Assembly: GCF_006149005.1 (NCBI RefSeq) | Contig: NZ_VBSL01000001.1 | Span: 1,125,443-1,189,442 of the forward strand | Length of the DNA: 64,000 bases | Source: Larkinella sp. C7 | GTDB lineage: Bacteria; Bacteroidota; Bacteroidia; Cytophagales; Spirosomataceae | Reading direction: 5' to 3' | Shown here: positions 34,050 through 43,620 of the stretch, piece after piece | How positions within the stretch are numbered: the first letter of the stretch is position 1 | Layout: every line of letters begins with the position of its first letter | Notes under the pieces: generated by a model | Databases searched by the model: none | What the model was told of the DNA's origin: nothing | Seen by the model: only the letters and a program-made list of their open reading frames with translations | Position numbers and translations under genes: made by a program

Positions 34050-35054
34050 TCATGAAGATTTTTTGGCCCCCTTTGTGTTCAGGAACGTCTTGAAAGCCTG
34101 GTAATCTGCCGGCAGACTTTTCCGATCCGTATACGGTTCTTCGAACTTAGCCAGCACGGTTTTCAGATCCTCGCCTTCCGGAGTCCGGTAATCCGGGTCG
34201 GCTCCGCGTTCCAGCAGAAGCTGGCAAATGGTCCACGACTGCCGTTGCGCGGCATACATCAGGGGCGACGTAAACGGCCTGATCGTGTACTCATTCCGAC
34301 CGGCGGGCGCGTTCGGATCGGCACCGTGGTCGAGCAATACCTTTACTTTCTCCAGTCGCTCGACATCCAGATCCATCACTTTAAAAAGAAGCGGGCTTCC
34401 ATCGTGCGGTCTTTCATTCGGATCGACTCCCTTGGCGAGAAACCACTCCAGAAGGGCGGGCGACCCGGTTTCGCAAATTAGAAACTGGGTGGGCAGGTGC
34501 AACGAGTCTGGCCCTTGAACGGTGGCACCGTGTTCCATCAGCAGCTCCAGGCATTGCAGGATGCGTTGCGGGTTCTGGCTCCTGACCGCCGTCATGGCCG
34601 CAAAATCGAGCAGCGTCGTAGATTGGTAACCGCTTTGATTGAGCTGGCGTGGTGTTTTTTGCAAGAGCATTTTCACTTGCTCCACATCGCCAACCGCCAC
34701 GGCAGCCGCAATTTGCTGCCGCTCCACATCCGGAAAGTAGAACGAGCCGTTTTCCACAGCCAAGGCATCTTTGCGCTGTTTTTGTAATTCAAAATAATTG
34801 CTGATGCCGTTGTAGAGGCCGAAAACCGCAGGCAATGTCAGGACGATCAACGTGGTGATCTTCGCAAAACGATATGGCAACAGATTGAGAACGATGAGAC
34901 CGGCCAGCACCAGCGTGGCAAAAATCGCCAGGCCTGATTCCATGCCCCGCCCGGCGGCATCGTTGCCGGAACGGTTTACGGTCATCAGGGTAAAAATGAC
35001 CAGTGCTCCGTAAATGCCGATAAAAATCCAGTTGGTCGTGGTAATGATTTTCAT
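34050..35054 (-). CDS. membrane-anchored ankyrin-repeat protein (copy 2)
   Basis: 334 residues from the ATG at 35054, exactly as long as its downstream paralogue. The N-terminus MKIITTTNWIFIGIYGALVI aligns with copy 1 (MKAIAILNWILIGLYGSWVL), as do the next two helices with shared LNLLPY. The ankyrin part includes LNQSGYQSTTLLDFAAMTAV, LLMEHGATVQGPDSLHLPTQ, WFLAKGVDPNERPHDGSPLL and LLERGADPDYRTPEGEDLKT. The upstream frame to 35090 has no support. First gene of the ankyrin operon. Confidence 0.85.
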   Translation of the reverse strand: MKIITTTNWIFIGIYGALVIFTLMTVNRSGNDAAGRGMESGLAIFATLVLAGLIVLNLLPYRFAKITTLIVLTLPAVFGLYNGISNYFELQKQRKDALAVENGSFYFPDVERQQIAAAVAVGDVEQVKMLLQKTPRQLNQSGYQSTTLLDFAAMTAVRSQNPQRILQCLELLMEHGATVQGPDSLHLPTQFLICETGSPALLEWFLAKGVDPNERPHDGSPLLFKVMDLDVERLEKVKVLLDHGADPNAPAGRNEYTIRPFTSPLMYAAQRQSWTICQLLLERGADPDYRTPEGEDLKTVLAKFEEPYTDRKSLPADYQAFKTFLNTKGAKKSS

Positions 35055-35290
35055 GCCCCGAAGATGGGGATAACAACCGGCGAACGCCATCGAAAATCAA
35101 CACTGGGTTGCTTTGGGTTAATAAGTAACGCCGGTATCCAACGGCTGCCTTGACCGCCGGGGTTTCACTCAATAGATTTCCATCAGAAATTTTAGAACGA
35201 CCACCGTTTTTGAACAAACTTAAAGTAACTTAGGTAACTGAATTACAGGGAGTTTTTTGTGTTTACTATTTTCATGAACCGAATTCCGTT

Positions 35291-36550
35291 ATGAAACGAT
35301 ACCTCACGCTCCTGCTGGTCATGCTGTCGATTGCCAGCCGCGCCAATTCCATCCTGATTCCGATGGACGACCGCCAGAAAAACCACTTAAAATCATACGG
35401 AATTGCCTACTTTGTTCTGAAAGCCGGACTGGAAGTCGACTGGCTGCTGAACTACCGGGGTGGAAGTTTCATGATCAAACACAGCCCGACCGTCGAAACC
35501 GAGTGCCGGGTTCGGGGCATTTCCTTCGAGATCATATCGGATGCCGATGCCAACACCATCCAACAGCAGATTTCCAACCCGGACCTGAACATGGCGTCGG
35601 TTAAGTTGGTGTCGGCGGCCCGGATTGTGGTCTATTCCCCGATCAAGGTCAGCCCGTCCGAATTTGAAAATACGGATGCGGTTTTACTGGTGCTCAAATA
35701 CGCCGAAATTCCGTTTGAAGTGGTGTATGACGAAGAAATTCTGAAGGGCGATCTGGCCAAATATGACTGGATTCACCTGCACCACGAAGATTTTACGGGT
35801 CAGTATGGCCGCAACACCCGCCGGATGTCGGCGGAAGATGTCAAGGCGCAGGAAGACATTGCCAAAAAATTCAATTACCCGAAAGTGTCCCAGATGAAAC
35901 TGGCGGTTGCCAAGAAAATCCGCGATTTCTGCGCCGGGGGCGGTTATATGTTTGCCATGTGTTCGGGCGCCGAAACGTTCGACATTGCGCTGGCTGCCGA
36001 GGGCGTCGACATTGTGAGCAGCACCTACGACGGCGACGGCATCGATCCCAAAGCGCAGTCGAAGCTGGATTTTGAAAAAACCGTCGCCTTCCAGAACTTC
36101 ACCCTCGAACTCGACAATGGTTACGGCGGCATGGCGTTCTCCGACATCAACAGCTCGGCGGGGCGGTTTGGCGGTGGCTGGGATCAGCCCTCGGGCTATT
36201 TCAACCTGTTCAATTTCTCGGCGAAGTGGGATATGATTCCCGCGATGCTCGTTCAAAACCACGAATCGAACATCAAGGAATTCCACGGCCAGACCACGGC
36301 TTTTCGCAAAAGTACCGTCAAACCCAATGTGCTGGTGATGGGCACCAGCCCTTCCTCCGACCGCTACATCTACGGCGAAGTCGGCATCGGCCAATGGACG
36401 TTTTACGGGGGCCACGATCCTGAAGGCACGCGGGGCGGAGGCTGGCGAATGGCGACCGACCTGAATTTACACCCCAATTCGCCCGGTTACCGCCTGATTC
36501 TGAACAACGTGCTGTTTCCATCCGCCAAGAAAAAGAAGCGGAAGACGTGA
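35291..36550 (+). CDS. exported amidotransferase-like protein (often named asparagine synthetase B)
   Basis: 419 residues with a signal peptide (about 1-18). The mature protein starts SILIPMDDRQKNHLKSYGIAYFVL and carries FDIALAAEG and GGGYMFAMCSGAETF (about 217-231), which looks like the nucleophile elbow of a class I glutamine-amidotransferase-like fold, with Cys in CSGA as a candidate nucleophile. Databases often label such Bacteroidota proteins asparagine synthetase B, but it has no AsnB synthetase domain and is exported, so that name is probably wrong. It ends in a Lys/Arg-rich tail. It is convergent with the hybrid kinase gene. Confidence 0.6.
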   Translation: MKRYLTLLLVMLSIASRANSILIPMDDRQKNHLKSYGIAYFVLKAGLEVDWLLNYRGGSFMIKHSPTVETECRVRGISFEIISDADANTIQQQISNPDLNMASVKLVSAARIVVYSPIKVSPSEFENTDAVLLVLKYAEIPFEVVYDEEILKGDLAKYDWIHLHHEDFTGQYGRNTRRMSAEDVKAQEDIAKKFNYPKVSQMKLAVAKKIRDFCAGGGYMFAMCSGAETFDIALAAEGVDIVSSTYDGDGIDPKAQSKLDFEKTVAFQNFTLELDNGYGGMAFSDINSSAGRFGGGWDQPSGYFNLFNFSAKWDMIPAMLVQNHESNIKEFHGQTTAFRKSTVKPNVLVMGTSPSSDRYIYGEVGIGQWTFYGGHDPEGTRGGGWRMATDLNLHPNSPGYRLILNNVLFPSAKKKKRKT

Positions 36551-36577
36551 TTGCCCCGACAGCGTCCAAAGGTCCTG

Positions 36578-39500
36578 TCAGGGTTCGGTTTGCCGTAAAA
36601 TCGCGGCTTGCTGGAGGGCATTTTTCAGTTCCTCAATCACGATTGGTTTGGCGATGTAATCATCCATCCCCGCGTGCAAACACGCTTCGCGGTCGTCGGC
36701 CATCGCATTGGCGGTCATCGCAATGATGGTCGGTTGAGGCCCTGGCTGCTGGCGAATGCGGATAGTGGCTTCCAGACCGTTCACTTCCGGCATCTGCACA
36801 TCCATCAGAATGACTTCGTAAAACCGCCGTTGCACCAGATCCAGCACCTCGGCACCGTTTTGGGCCAAATGTGCCTGATAGCCCAGTTTACTCAGAATGT
36901 TGAGCGCCAGTTTCTGGTTGGCCGGGTAATCTTCCGCGACCAGAATCTGCAGGGGATAGTCTTTGGAAAACTGATTCGACAGCGCGTGGTGGACCGCTTT
37001 GGCAGCAACCACCCGGGGCTCCACCGATTGTTTGAGTTGCTTTTGCACCACATCAAAAAGCTGCTGCTGCTTGACGGGCTTGGTCAAAACCGCCGAAAAA
37101 AGCTCCGGATAGGATTTGCGGCTTTCTTCACCGATGGAACTCAGCAGAATGATCGGCAGCGTCAGGTGTCGCCCGCGAATGGCCCGCGCCAGTTGTACCC
37201 CGTTCATTTCCGGCATTTGCATGTCCGTAATAACCAGTTGAAAAAGCGCTTCCTGGTTCATGATTGCCAGCGCCTGCTTGCCCGACGATGCCGCCACCAC
37301 CACGAATTTCCACTGTTCGAGGTGGGCCTTCAGAATGGTCAGATTCGTGGGGTTGTCATCGACGAGCAAAACCCGTTTCCCGTCGTTTTCGCCGGTATTG
37401 AAGAAAATATACTGCCGCTGGGCCTGCTGGCTGATCTGGCATTGAATCGTGAACGTGAACGTCGTTCCCATCCCGATCTGGCTGTTAACCGTTATTTCCC
37501 CGCCCATGAGTTTGACCAGCCGTTCGCTGATGGCCAGCCCGAGGCCCGTGCCGCCATACCGCCGGGTCATGGACGAATCGACCTGGGAAAAGGCTTTGAA
37601 CAGCCGTTGCAGTTTATCTTCCGAAATACCGATGCCCGTATCCCGAACCCGAAAAACCAGCTCCAGTTCCTGATCAGTGATCCGTCGTTGCAAACCAATG
37701 CTGACAAACACTTCGCCCCGCTCGGTAAACTTGATGGCATTGCCCACGAGGTTGATCAGAATCTGGCGCAGGCGCAGGCTGTCGCCGATGACCTGTGTCG
37801 GCACCTGAGGGTCCAGTTCATAGACCAGATCCAGCTCCAGTTCGGCGGCTTTGCTGGCAAACAGATCGAGGACGTCTTCCACGCAATGCCGCAAGTCGAC
37901 GTCCTGGAGTTCCAGTTCCAGACTCCCGGATTCGATCTTGGAAAAATCAAGAATATCGTTGATCACACCCAGCAGATTCGTTCCGCACTGATGGATGGTG
38001 TCGACGTATTCGTGCTGCTCTTCCGACAATTCCGTTTCCTGCAACAAATACGTCATGCCCAGCACGCCGTTCATGGGCGTCCGGATTTCGTGGCTCATCG
38101 TGGCCAGAAAAACGCTCTTGGCCTGGTTGGCTTTTTCGGCTTCTTCCCGCGCGTGTTTTTCCTGCAACCGTTGTTCGTGGATTTCTTCGACAAGAACCTG
38201 CAAATGTTCCGATTGGGTCTGAATTTCTTCCGATTGGTACAGCACTTCGGCGGTTCGTTCGCCAACTTCTTTTTCCAGTTCCTTTTTCTGGTTTTCGATG
38301 GTTTTTACCCGATACCGGTATAAGCCATAGGCCCCCAGCAGCAAGGCCAGCACCAGGCCGGTTCGAAACCACCAGGTGGCCCAGAAGGGCGGGGTAATGA
38401 CAATCCGGAGCGAAGTGCCCCGCTCATTCCAGACGCCATCGTTGTTGGACGCCCTCACCCGAAAAACGTATTCGCCGGGGTCCAGGTTGGTGTAGGTTGC
38501 CATCCGGGAATGACCAGCGTAAATCCAGCCCCGATCAAATCCCTCCAGTTGATACGCATACTGGTTTTTTTCGGGCAGGCTGTAATTCAACGCGGCAAAG
38601 GTTACCGAAAACATCGACTGCCAGTAGTCCAGCGTGATTTGGGTGCTTTCATCGATGCTTTTTCGCAGCAGCGAATCCGCCCCCCCAATGGCAACGGGTT
38701 GATTAAACAGGTGAAAATGGGTGATAAAAACCGGCGGAATCGCCGAATTGTCGCGCAAACTATCGGGATCAAACGTGTTCAGACCGTTGGTTCCGCCAAA
38801 GAAAAGTTCACCCAGCCGCCCTTTGAATACTGCCCTCCGGTTGAACGAATTGCCCTGCAAGCCATCGCTGACTCCGTAATTCCGGAAAGTGCCGGTTCGT
38901 GGCGTAAACCGGGAAAGCCCCCGATTGGTGCTGATCCAGAGGTTTTTCCGACGGTCTTCCACCATACCCTGAACCACATCATTCGGCAAACCCTCCTGCT
39001 GACGGTATACCGTAAACGATTGGGTTTTGGTATTGAATTTATTGAGCCCGCTGTCGGTGCCCACCCATATCGTTCCGCTGGCATCTTCGTAAATGCTGTT
39101 GACCAGATTGTTGCTCAGGCTTCCGGGCACATTTCGATTGTATCGGTAATTCGTAAAGGTGTTACTCCGGCGATCGAACCGGTTTAGCCCACCGCCTTCC
39201 GTGCCAACCCAGATGGTGCCGCTCCGGTCGCAGTACAACGTCCGGATGACCGCATGACTCAGGGTGCCCGGTTGGGTCGCATCAGGCCGGTAATGCGTAA
39301 ATAAACCGGTTTTTTTATCGTAACGGCTCACCCCGGCGCCGAGCGTCCCGAGCCACAGATTGCCTTCATGGTCTTCGGTAATGGCGCAGATGCTTTCGTG
39401 GCTGATGCCGTCCGGGCCGTCACTCTTCGGGAAATTGACAAACTCGCCCGGTTCCTTTTCCCACCGACTGAGCCCACCTTTGTAACTACCCACCCAAATC

Positions 39501-40795
39501 CTGTGTTCGCGGTCTTCGAAAACGCACATCACGAAGTTGCTGCCGATGCTGCGCGGACGATCTGCGTGGTGCATAAACCGGGTAAACTGATTGGTTTTTC
39601 GGTTCAGGTGGTTTAGCCCTCCGCCGTCCGTCCCCATCCAGAGATTTCCTTCGGCATCTTCCAGCACAGACAACACATTGTTGTTACTCAGGCTATTGGG
39701 ATTGTAACGATCTTTTTCATAGCGTTCAAATTTTCGGGGTTCACGGTCGTAAAAATTGATTCCTCCGCTGTAGGTACCGATCCACATATCGCCTTTTCGA
39801 TCCCGGCAGATGGCATAAATCGAGCCGTTGTTCAAGCCTTCGCTGTTGGTTTCGCTGTAGGGATGGCGGGTTACGGTGGTAAGGTCTTTGCTTAGAACGC
39901 TAATGCCGCCGTTCCGGGTGCCCATCCACAGACTTCCCGTATTGGCTTCTTCCAGCGAAATGACGTCATTGTGGCTAATGGTGTTGACATCGGTTTTGCT
40001 GTGTTGAAACCGGGTAAACGAGTGCTGATCGGCATTCAACAGGTTCAGGCCACCACCTTCGGTGGCCACCCAGATCCGGGTCTGCGAATCTTGCAGGAGG
40101 GCGGTGACGTTGTCGTTGCTCAGCGAGCCCGGATCGGCGGGATTGTTGACAAAGTGCCGGAAAGTTTGAGTCGTCGCATCGAAACGATCCAGTCCGCCCC
40201 CGCCGGTTGCCACCCAGAGCCGTCCTTTCGCATCGACCAGCATATCGTAAATAAAATCATTTCCCAGACTGCGGGGGTTAGCCGCATCGTGGGTGAAATG
40301 GGTGAAGGATTGCTGGGCAGGGTCGAAACGGTTCAAACCGCCACCGTAGGTTCCAACCCACAGCATTCCCTGACGGTCTTCCACAATCGAGATCACCTGG
40401 TTATGGCTCAGGCTGTTGAGCTTGTCGGAGGTCCGCTGAAAGCTGACAAAGTTGTCGGTTTCGCGGTTAAAGAGATTCAAACCGCCGTCTTCCGTGCCGA
40501 CCCACAGGCGGCCTTTGTGGTCTTCGTAGAGTGCCCGGATAAAATTATGACTCAGGCTATTCGCTTTCTTGGGGTCATTCCGATATACCGTAAAGGTATA
40601 ACCATCAAACCGGTTTAAACCGTCCTGCGTGCCAAACCACATGAACCCCTGCCTGTCTTGTAAAATACAGGTTACATTGTTCTGGGATAACCCCTCATTT
40701 GTGGTAAGGTGTTTGAACCGTATCGGAACGGCCCGGGCGTTTAATGGCTGAACCTGCAACAGGAATAGCAATAGAACAGCACATATTACTTTCAT
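36578..40795 (-). CDS. giant hybrid histidine kinase with reg_prop sensor
   Basis: 1405 residues. Signal peptide (about 1-21); about 14 two-component propeller (reg_prop) repeats of the form LWVGTxxGGLNRFD across residues 30-720; a Y_Y_Y domain (about 740-805, [20 protein letters not shown]); one transmembrane helix (about 815-833); a coiled coil; HisKA with [19 protein letters not shown] (His at about 897); HATPase_c with DTGIGIS and GTGLGLAI; then two receiver domains (about 1138-1255 and 1280-1395; Asp in [11 protein letters not shown] and [11 protein letters not shown]). Unlike HTCS regulators of polysaccharide loci, it has no C-terminal AraC domain and no HPt, so the output partner is missing here. 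Confidence 0.94.
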   Translation of the reverse strand: MKVICAVLLLFLLQVQPLNARAVPIRFKHLTTNEGLSQNNVTCILQDRQGFMWFGTQDGLNRFDGYTFTVYRNDPKKANSLSHNFIRALYEDHKGRLWVGTEDGGLNLFNRETDNFVSFQRTSDKLNSLSHNQVISIVEDRQGMLWVGTYGGGLNRFDPAQQSFTHFTHDAANPRSLGNDFIYDMLVDAKGRLWVATGGGGLDRFDATTQTFRHFVNNPADPGSLSNDNVTALLQDSQTRIWVATEGGGLNLLNADQHSFTRFQHSKTDVNTISHNDVISLEEANTGSLWMGTRNGGISVLSKDLTTVTRHPYSETNSEGLNNGSIYAICRDRKGDMWIGTYSGGINFYDREPRKFERYEKDRYNPNSLSNNNVLSVLEDAEGNLWMGTDGGGLNHLNRKTNQFTRFMHHADRPRSIGSNFVMCVFEDREHRIWVGSYKGGLSRWEKEPGEFVNFPKSDGPDGISHESICAITEDHEGNLWLGTLGAGVSRYDKKTGLFTHYRPDATQPGTLSHAVIRTLYCDRSGTIWVGTEGGGLNRFDRRSNTFTNYRYNRNVPGSLSNNLVNSIYEDASGTIWVGTDSGLNKFNTKTQSFTVYRQQEGLPNDVVQGMVEDRRKNLWISTNRGLSRFTPRTGTFRNYGVSDGLQGNSFNRRAVFKGRLGELFFGGTNGLNTFDPDSLRDNSAIPPVFITHFHLFNQPVAIGGADSLLRKSIDESTQITLDYWQSMFSVTFAALNYSLPEKNQYAYQLEGFDRGWIYAGHSRMATYTNLDPGEYVFRVRASNNDGVWNERGTSLRIVITPPFWATWWFRTGLVLALLLGAYGLYRYRVKTIENQKKELEKEVGERTAEVLYQSEEIQTQSEHLQVLVEEIHEQRLQEKHAREEAEKANQAKSVFLATMSHEIRTPMNGVLGMTYLLQETELSEEQHEYVDTIHQCGTNLLGVINDILDFSKIESGSLELELQDVDLRHCVEDVLDLFASKAAELELDLVYELDPQVPTQVIGDSLRLRQILINLVGNAIKFTERGEVFVSIGLQRRITDQELELVFRVRDTGIGISEDKLQRLFKAFSQVDSSMTRRYGGTGLGLAISERLVKLMGGEITVNSQIGMGTTFTFTIQCQISQQAQRQYIFFNTGENDGKRVLLVDDNPTNLTILKAHLEQWKFVVVAASSGKQALAIMNQEALFQLVITDMQMPEMNGVQLARAIRGRHLTLPIILLSSIGEESRKSYPELFSAVLTKPVKQQQLFDVVQKQLKQSVEPRVVAAKAVHHALSNQFSKDYPLQILVAEDYPANQKLALNILSKLGYQAHLAQNGAEVLDLVQRRFYEVILMDVQMPEVNGLEATIRIRQQPGPQPTIIAMTANAMADDREACLHAGMDDYIAKPIVIEELKNALQQAAILRQTEP

Positions 40796-41017
40796 ACAAA
40801 GCCCGCTACGTTATTTTTTGGTAAAACAACTATTTCCCCACAAATTATAACTAAGTCTGACAATTGTACTATTCCATCAAAAATCGTGCGTAAAATTGTA
40901 TCCGCAGAAAACAGTTTTGTTATCTATAAATTTTTCATGTTGCCTTATTCAACAAAGCCCGCCCAGTATCAATTGCCACTTAAATAGTGAGTAATCGGTT
41001 CGTTACTTCGAGCCATT

Positions 41018-41722
41018 ATGGAACGATTTTTCACCTTATTCGTCGCCAGCCTGTGTGCGGCCCCCTTGTTTTATTTTTTGTTTGCCGAAGTAACCGTTGT
41101 CCTCAACAGCTCTGCTACCGGCCCGGACGCCCGGCTGGGAGTGGCCTACCTGGCAACCTGGGGCGGTTTTCTGGCGGCATTCGTCGGTTTTTTTGTAGTC
41201 TGGTTTCTGGCGCGGTATTTCCTGGTCGAAAACTACATCCGGTATCTCCAGATCTTCGATGGTATTGCGCTCATCGGCTGGTTCGTATTCTACCTGAACT
41301 GGTCGGATCAGCAGGAATACCGGCTGGAATACCCCGATCACCGGGCGGTAGTGGACGTGGAGATGCGTGCCACGCAATCTTTTCTCAAGGAAGCGACCAT
41401 CGACTCGATTCTGATTCCTCAATTCATCGGGCAGGACCTGGACAGCCCGCATCCCGATCGGATTCGGAAGGAAGGGGATTTTGTGATTTTGCCGTGGGAA
41501 ACGACCCCAATCAGTCTGAAAAAATGGCAGATGCGCGTATTTGTTCACAACGCGCCGGTCGATTTTCCGCTCGATCTGCCCAGGCGACCGCAGGCATCAA
41601 CGGATTGGTCGGCCTGGCTGACTCCTTCTGAAAAACAGGAAGATCCTTTGCCCGCTGGTGCCCTGGAACACATCGCACTCCGGTATCGCTTCCGGCTGAT
41701 TCCCCACGGGTCGCCGGAATAA
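41018..41722 (+). CDS. hypothetical membrane protein
   Basis: 234 residues. Three hydrophobic segments (about 5-27, 44-66 and 80-97) are followed by a soluble C-terminal domain (about 100-234) with no motif I know. The short loop between helices suggests the C-terminal domain is cytoplasmic or periplasmic depending on an even or odd count, which cannot be settled from sequence. It is not clearly in an operon: the hybrid kinase diverges upstream, and the carbonic anhydrase gene converges downstream across a palindrome. Confidence 0.7.
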   Translation: MERFFTLFVASLCAAPLFYFLFAEVTVVLNSSATGPDARLGVAYLATWGGFLAAFVGFFVVWFLARYFLVENYIRYLQIFDGIALIGWFVFYLNWSDQQEYRLEYPDHRAVVDVEMRATQSFLKEATIDSILIPQFIGQDLDSPHPDRIRKEGDFVILPWETTPISLKKWQMRVFVHNAPVDFPLDLPRRPQASTDWSAWLTPSEKQEDPLPAGALEHIALRYRFRLIPHGSPE

Positions 41723-41735
41723 GCTCCTTATAGAG

Positions 41736-41785
41736 CAACTGAGCCGCCCGGTCGACACCTGATCATCGATTGGACGGCTCAGTTG
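41736..41785. repeat. inverted repeat between convergent genes
   Basis: 11-bp perfect arms (CAACTGAGCCG at 41736-41746 and CGGCTCAGTTG at 41775-41785) with a 28-nt loop that contains small palindromes of its own. It may end transcripts from both sides, but the loop is long and there is no T-tract. Confidence 0.5.
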
Positions 41786-41790
41786 ACGAC

Positions 41791-42438
41791 TTATTTCACC
41801 ATTGAAACCGGCTCATAGAGGTTATAAATCTCCATGATGCTTCTCATTTTCTCTTCAAAATTGATCTTCAGATCGATTAGTTTTCCGGTGCGAACATCGA
41901 ACACCCAGCCGTGTACCCGGACGCCCCGTTCGCGGAAGGCTTCCTGAATGGCTGCGGTTTTGATCAGGTTGACACACTGTTCTTCCACATTCAGTTCCAC
42001 GAGCCGGTCGTAACGGGCTTTAACATCCTCGATGGCATTCAATTCGTCCTTGTGATAGCGGTATACATCGCGAATGTTGCGCAACCACGGGTTCAAAATC
42101 CCCAGATCGACCGGTTCCATGGCGGCTTTCACGCCCCCGCAATTGTAGTGTCCACACACGACCACATGGTTGACTTTCAAGTGCCGGACGGCATAATTCA
42201 GCACCGACATGACATTCAAATCGACGTTGTTGACCAGGTTCGCAATGTTTCGGTGAACGAACACTTCCCCCGGCTTAACCCCCATCAGGTCTTCGGCAGT
42301 AACCCGGCTGTCGGAACAGCCAATGTAGAGAAACTCCGGCTGTTGCCCCTGCGACAACTTGGTGAAATAATCTTCGTCGCCGGCCAGTTTTTCGGCGATC
42401 CACTTTTCGTTGTTTTGAAATACGCTGCTAATATTCAT
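41791..42438 (-). CDS. beta-class carbonic anhydrase
   Basis: 215 residues. Zinc ligands and catalytic dyad are all present: Cys41 and Asp43 in IGCSDSRVTAEDLMG, His97 and Cys100 in VVVCGHYNCGG, with Arg45 pairing with Asp43. Interconverts CO2 and bicarbonate, cytoplasmic (no signal peptide). The segment VKPGEVFVHRNIANLV is the usual active-site wall. The purE/purK pathway, which uses bicarbonate, is far away in this window, so no link is claimed. Confidence 0.95.
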   Translation of the reverse strand: MNISSVFQNNEKWIAEKLAGDEDYFTKLSQGQQPEFLYIGCSDSRVTAEDLMGVKPGEVFVHRNIANLVNNVDLNVMSVLNYAVRHLKVNHVVVCGHYNCGGVKAAMEPVDLGILNPWLRNIRDVYRYHKDELNAIEDVKARYDRLVELNVEEQCVNLIKTAAIQEAFRERGVRVHGWVFDVRTGKLIDLKINFEEKMRSIMEIYNLYEPVSMVK

Positions 42439-42571
42439 GGGATAGGATGATAAAGTAAGCGCCCAATCTCGGCAATTTATTCCGTTCTATCAAAATCAAA
42501 CCGGGCAGCCTGTACTGAAAAGCGACAGTCGCTCCCCCTCTACAATACGAAACATGGTAACCACAAAATAG

Positions 42572-43444
42572 TTATTTTTCCGCGGATGATGCGTCGATAA
42601 TTCGCTGCAAATTTGCGTCAAGGTTTGGCGTATCAGGCAGCGTCAGCCGGAAAATTTCCTCGAGTACGGTGCGGAATTCGGCCACGCTGCGGAGTTCCCG
42701 CTGCTCCGATTCACCCCCCAGACGATGCGTCGTCAAAATTGTATCGCGCAGGCCATACCGCCGGTCGGCCGTCGTTCGGGCAACGGCCAGGCTGCGGAGA
42801 AAATACGAGTGGGGATGCGTACACAGATAAAAGCTAAACATCTCATAATCAGGCAACAGAAATTCCCGCAATGTAAAGCGATACAACGACCGCCACTCGT
42901 TTCGGACTTCCGCCTGTACTTCCAGTTCACCACTTGACTCGATCAATCGGAACGGTTCATGGGGGGTCTCCTGCACGGTATTCAGCACAAGCCGTACGGG
43001 GCCGGTGGGCGACAAACCGCCAAAACCCACATCCACCAGGTACGATTCCGGCCCCATCTCCACCTGCAGCAGCATGTGAGTGATGGCTTTGACTTCACCT
43101 GCCGGAACGTTCCAGAGAACGCGGGCGGCCAACCCCCGAACCCGAAAACCCAGCGCTTGCAAAACGAAGCTTAACAGCCGGTTTTGTTCGAAACAATACC
43201 CGCCCCTTCTATTCTGCACCATCTTTTGCTGGAGTGAATCACTGTCCAGCAAAACCGGCAGGCCCAGCAACGGATTGAGGTTTTCGAACGGAATGGTTTC
43301 GGTGTGGAGACGTTGGAGGGTTCGCAGCGTTTCGAGTGTGGGCGTGCGGTCGCCGGTGTAGCCGATGCGCCGAAAATAAGCGTCGAGATCGATTCCCGAC
43401 AGGGCTGACGCGGCTTCTTGTGGCTGAATGAGTTGGGATGGCAT
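42572..43444 (-). CDS. arylamine N-acetyltransferase
   Basis: 290 residues from the ATG at 43444. The catalytic triad is visible: Cys84 in RRGGYCFEQNRLL, His123 in KAITHMLLQV and Asp138 in YLVDVGFGG. These enzymes transfer acetyl groups from acetyl-CoA to arylamines or hydrazines. The 17 extra residues of the longer frame from 43495 would lie upstream of the perfect TAACTTTG element at 43450-43457, so the short start is preferred; with that promoter the mRNA may have almost no leader. Confidence 0.92.
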   Translation of the reverse strand: MPSQLIQPQEAASALSGIDLDAYFRRIGYTGDRTPTLETLRTLQRLHTETIPFENLNPLLGLPVLLDSDSLQQKMVQNRRGGYCFEQNRLLSFVLQALGFRVRGLAARVLWNVPAGEVKAITHMLLQVEMGPESYLVDVGFGGLSPTGPVRLVLNTVQETPHEPFRLIESSGELEVQAEVRNEWRSLYRFTLREFLLPDYEMFSFYLCTHPHSYFLRSLAVARTTADRRYGLRDTILTTHRLGGESEQRELRSVAEFRTVLEEIFRLTLPDTPNLDANLQRIIDASSAEK

Positions 43445-43449
43445 GGATG

Positions 43450-43457
43450 CAAAGTTA
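43450..43457 (-). promoter_or_regulatory. -7 promoter element of the N-acetyltransferase gene
   Basis: Reads TAACTTTG on the minus strand, ending 6 nt before the ATG at 43444. The transcription start would fall on or next to the start codon, giving a leaderless or near-leaderless transcript. The -33 region is weak. Confidence 0.55.
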
Positions 43458-43554
43458 TCAACACCCCTGAAAAAATAAGCGGGAAAATTTTTCAAAAATA
43501 CAAACGCCCGATTTTTGCTGCTGACACAGGGCTGTCACCCGGCGGTTGTACCTT

Positions 43555-43562
43555 TACTTTTG
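43555..43562 (+). promoter_or_regulatory. -7 promoter element of the winged-helix gene
   Basis: TACTTTTG 59 bp upstream of the ATG at 43621, directed away from the N-acetyltransferase gene. No clear -33 element. Confidence 0.5.
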
Positions 43563-43620
43563 ATCGAACCGAAACGTCAACCAATCCAATCACGATATCG
43601 TCCCTTTTCACCGCACGCCC

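Noticed and set aside
36608-38323. A 571-codon open frame on the plus strand opposite the hybrid histidine kinase
   Set aside because: The minus-strand gene has unmistakable kinase and receiver motifs; the opposite frame has no domain, no start context and a composition biased by the kinase codon use.
41736-41785. The palindrome after the hypothetical membrane protein as a member of the heptad family
   Set aside because: It has short arms, a 28-nt loop and no tandem words.
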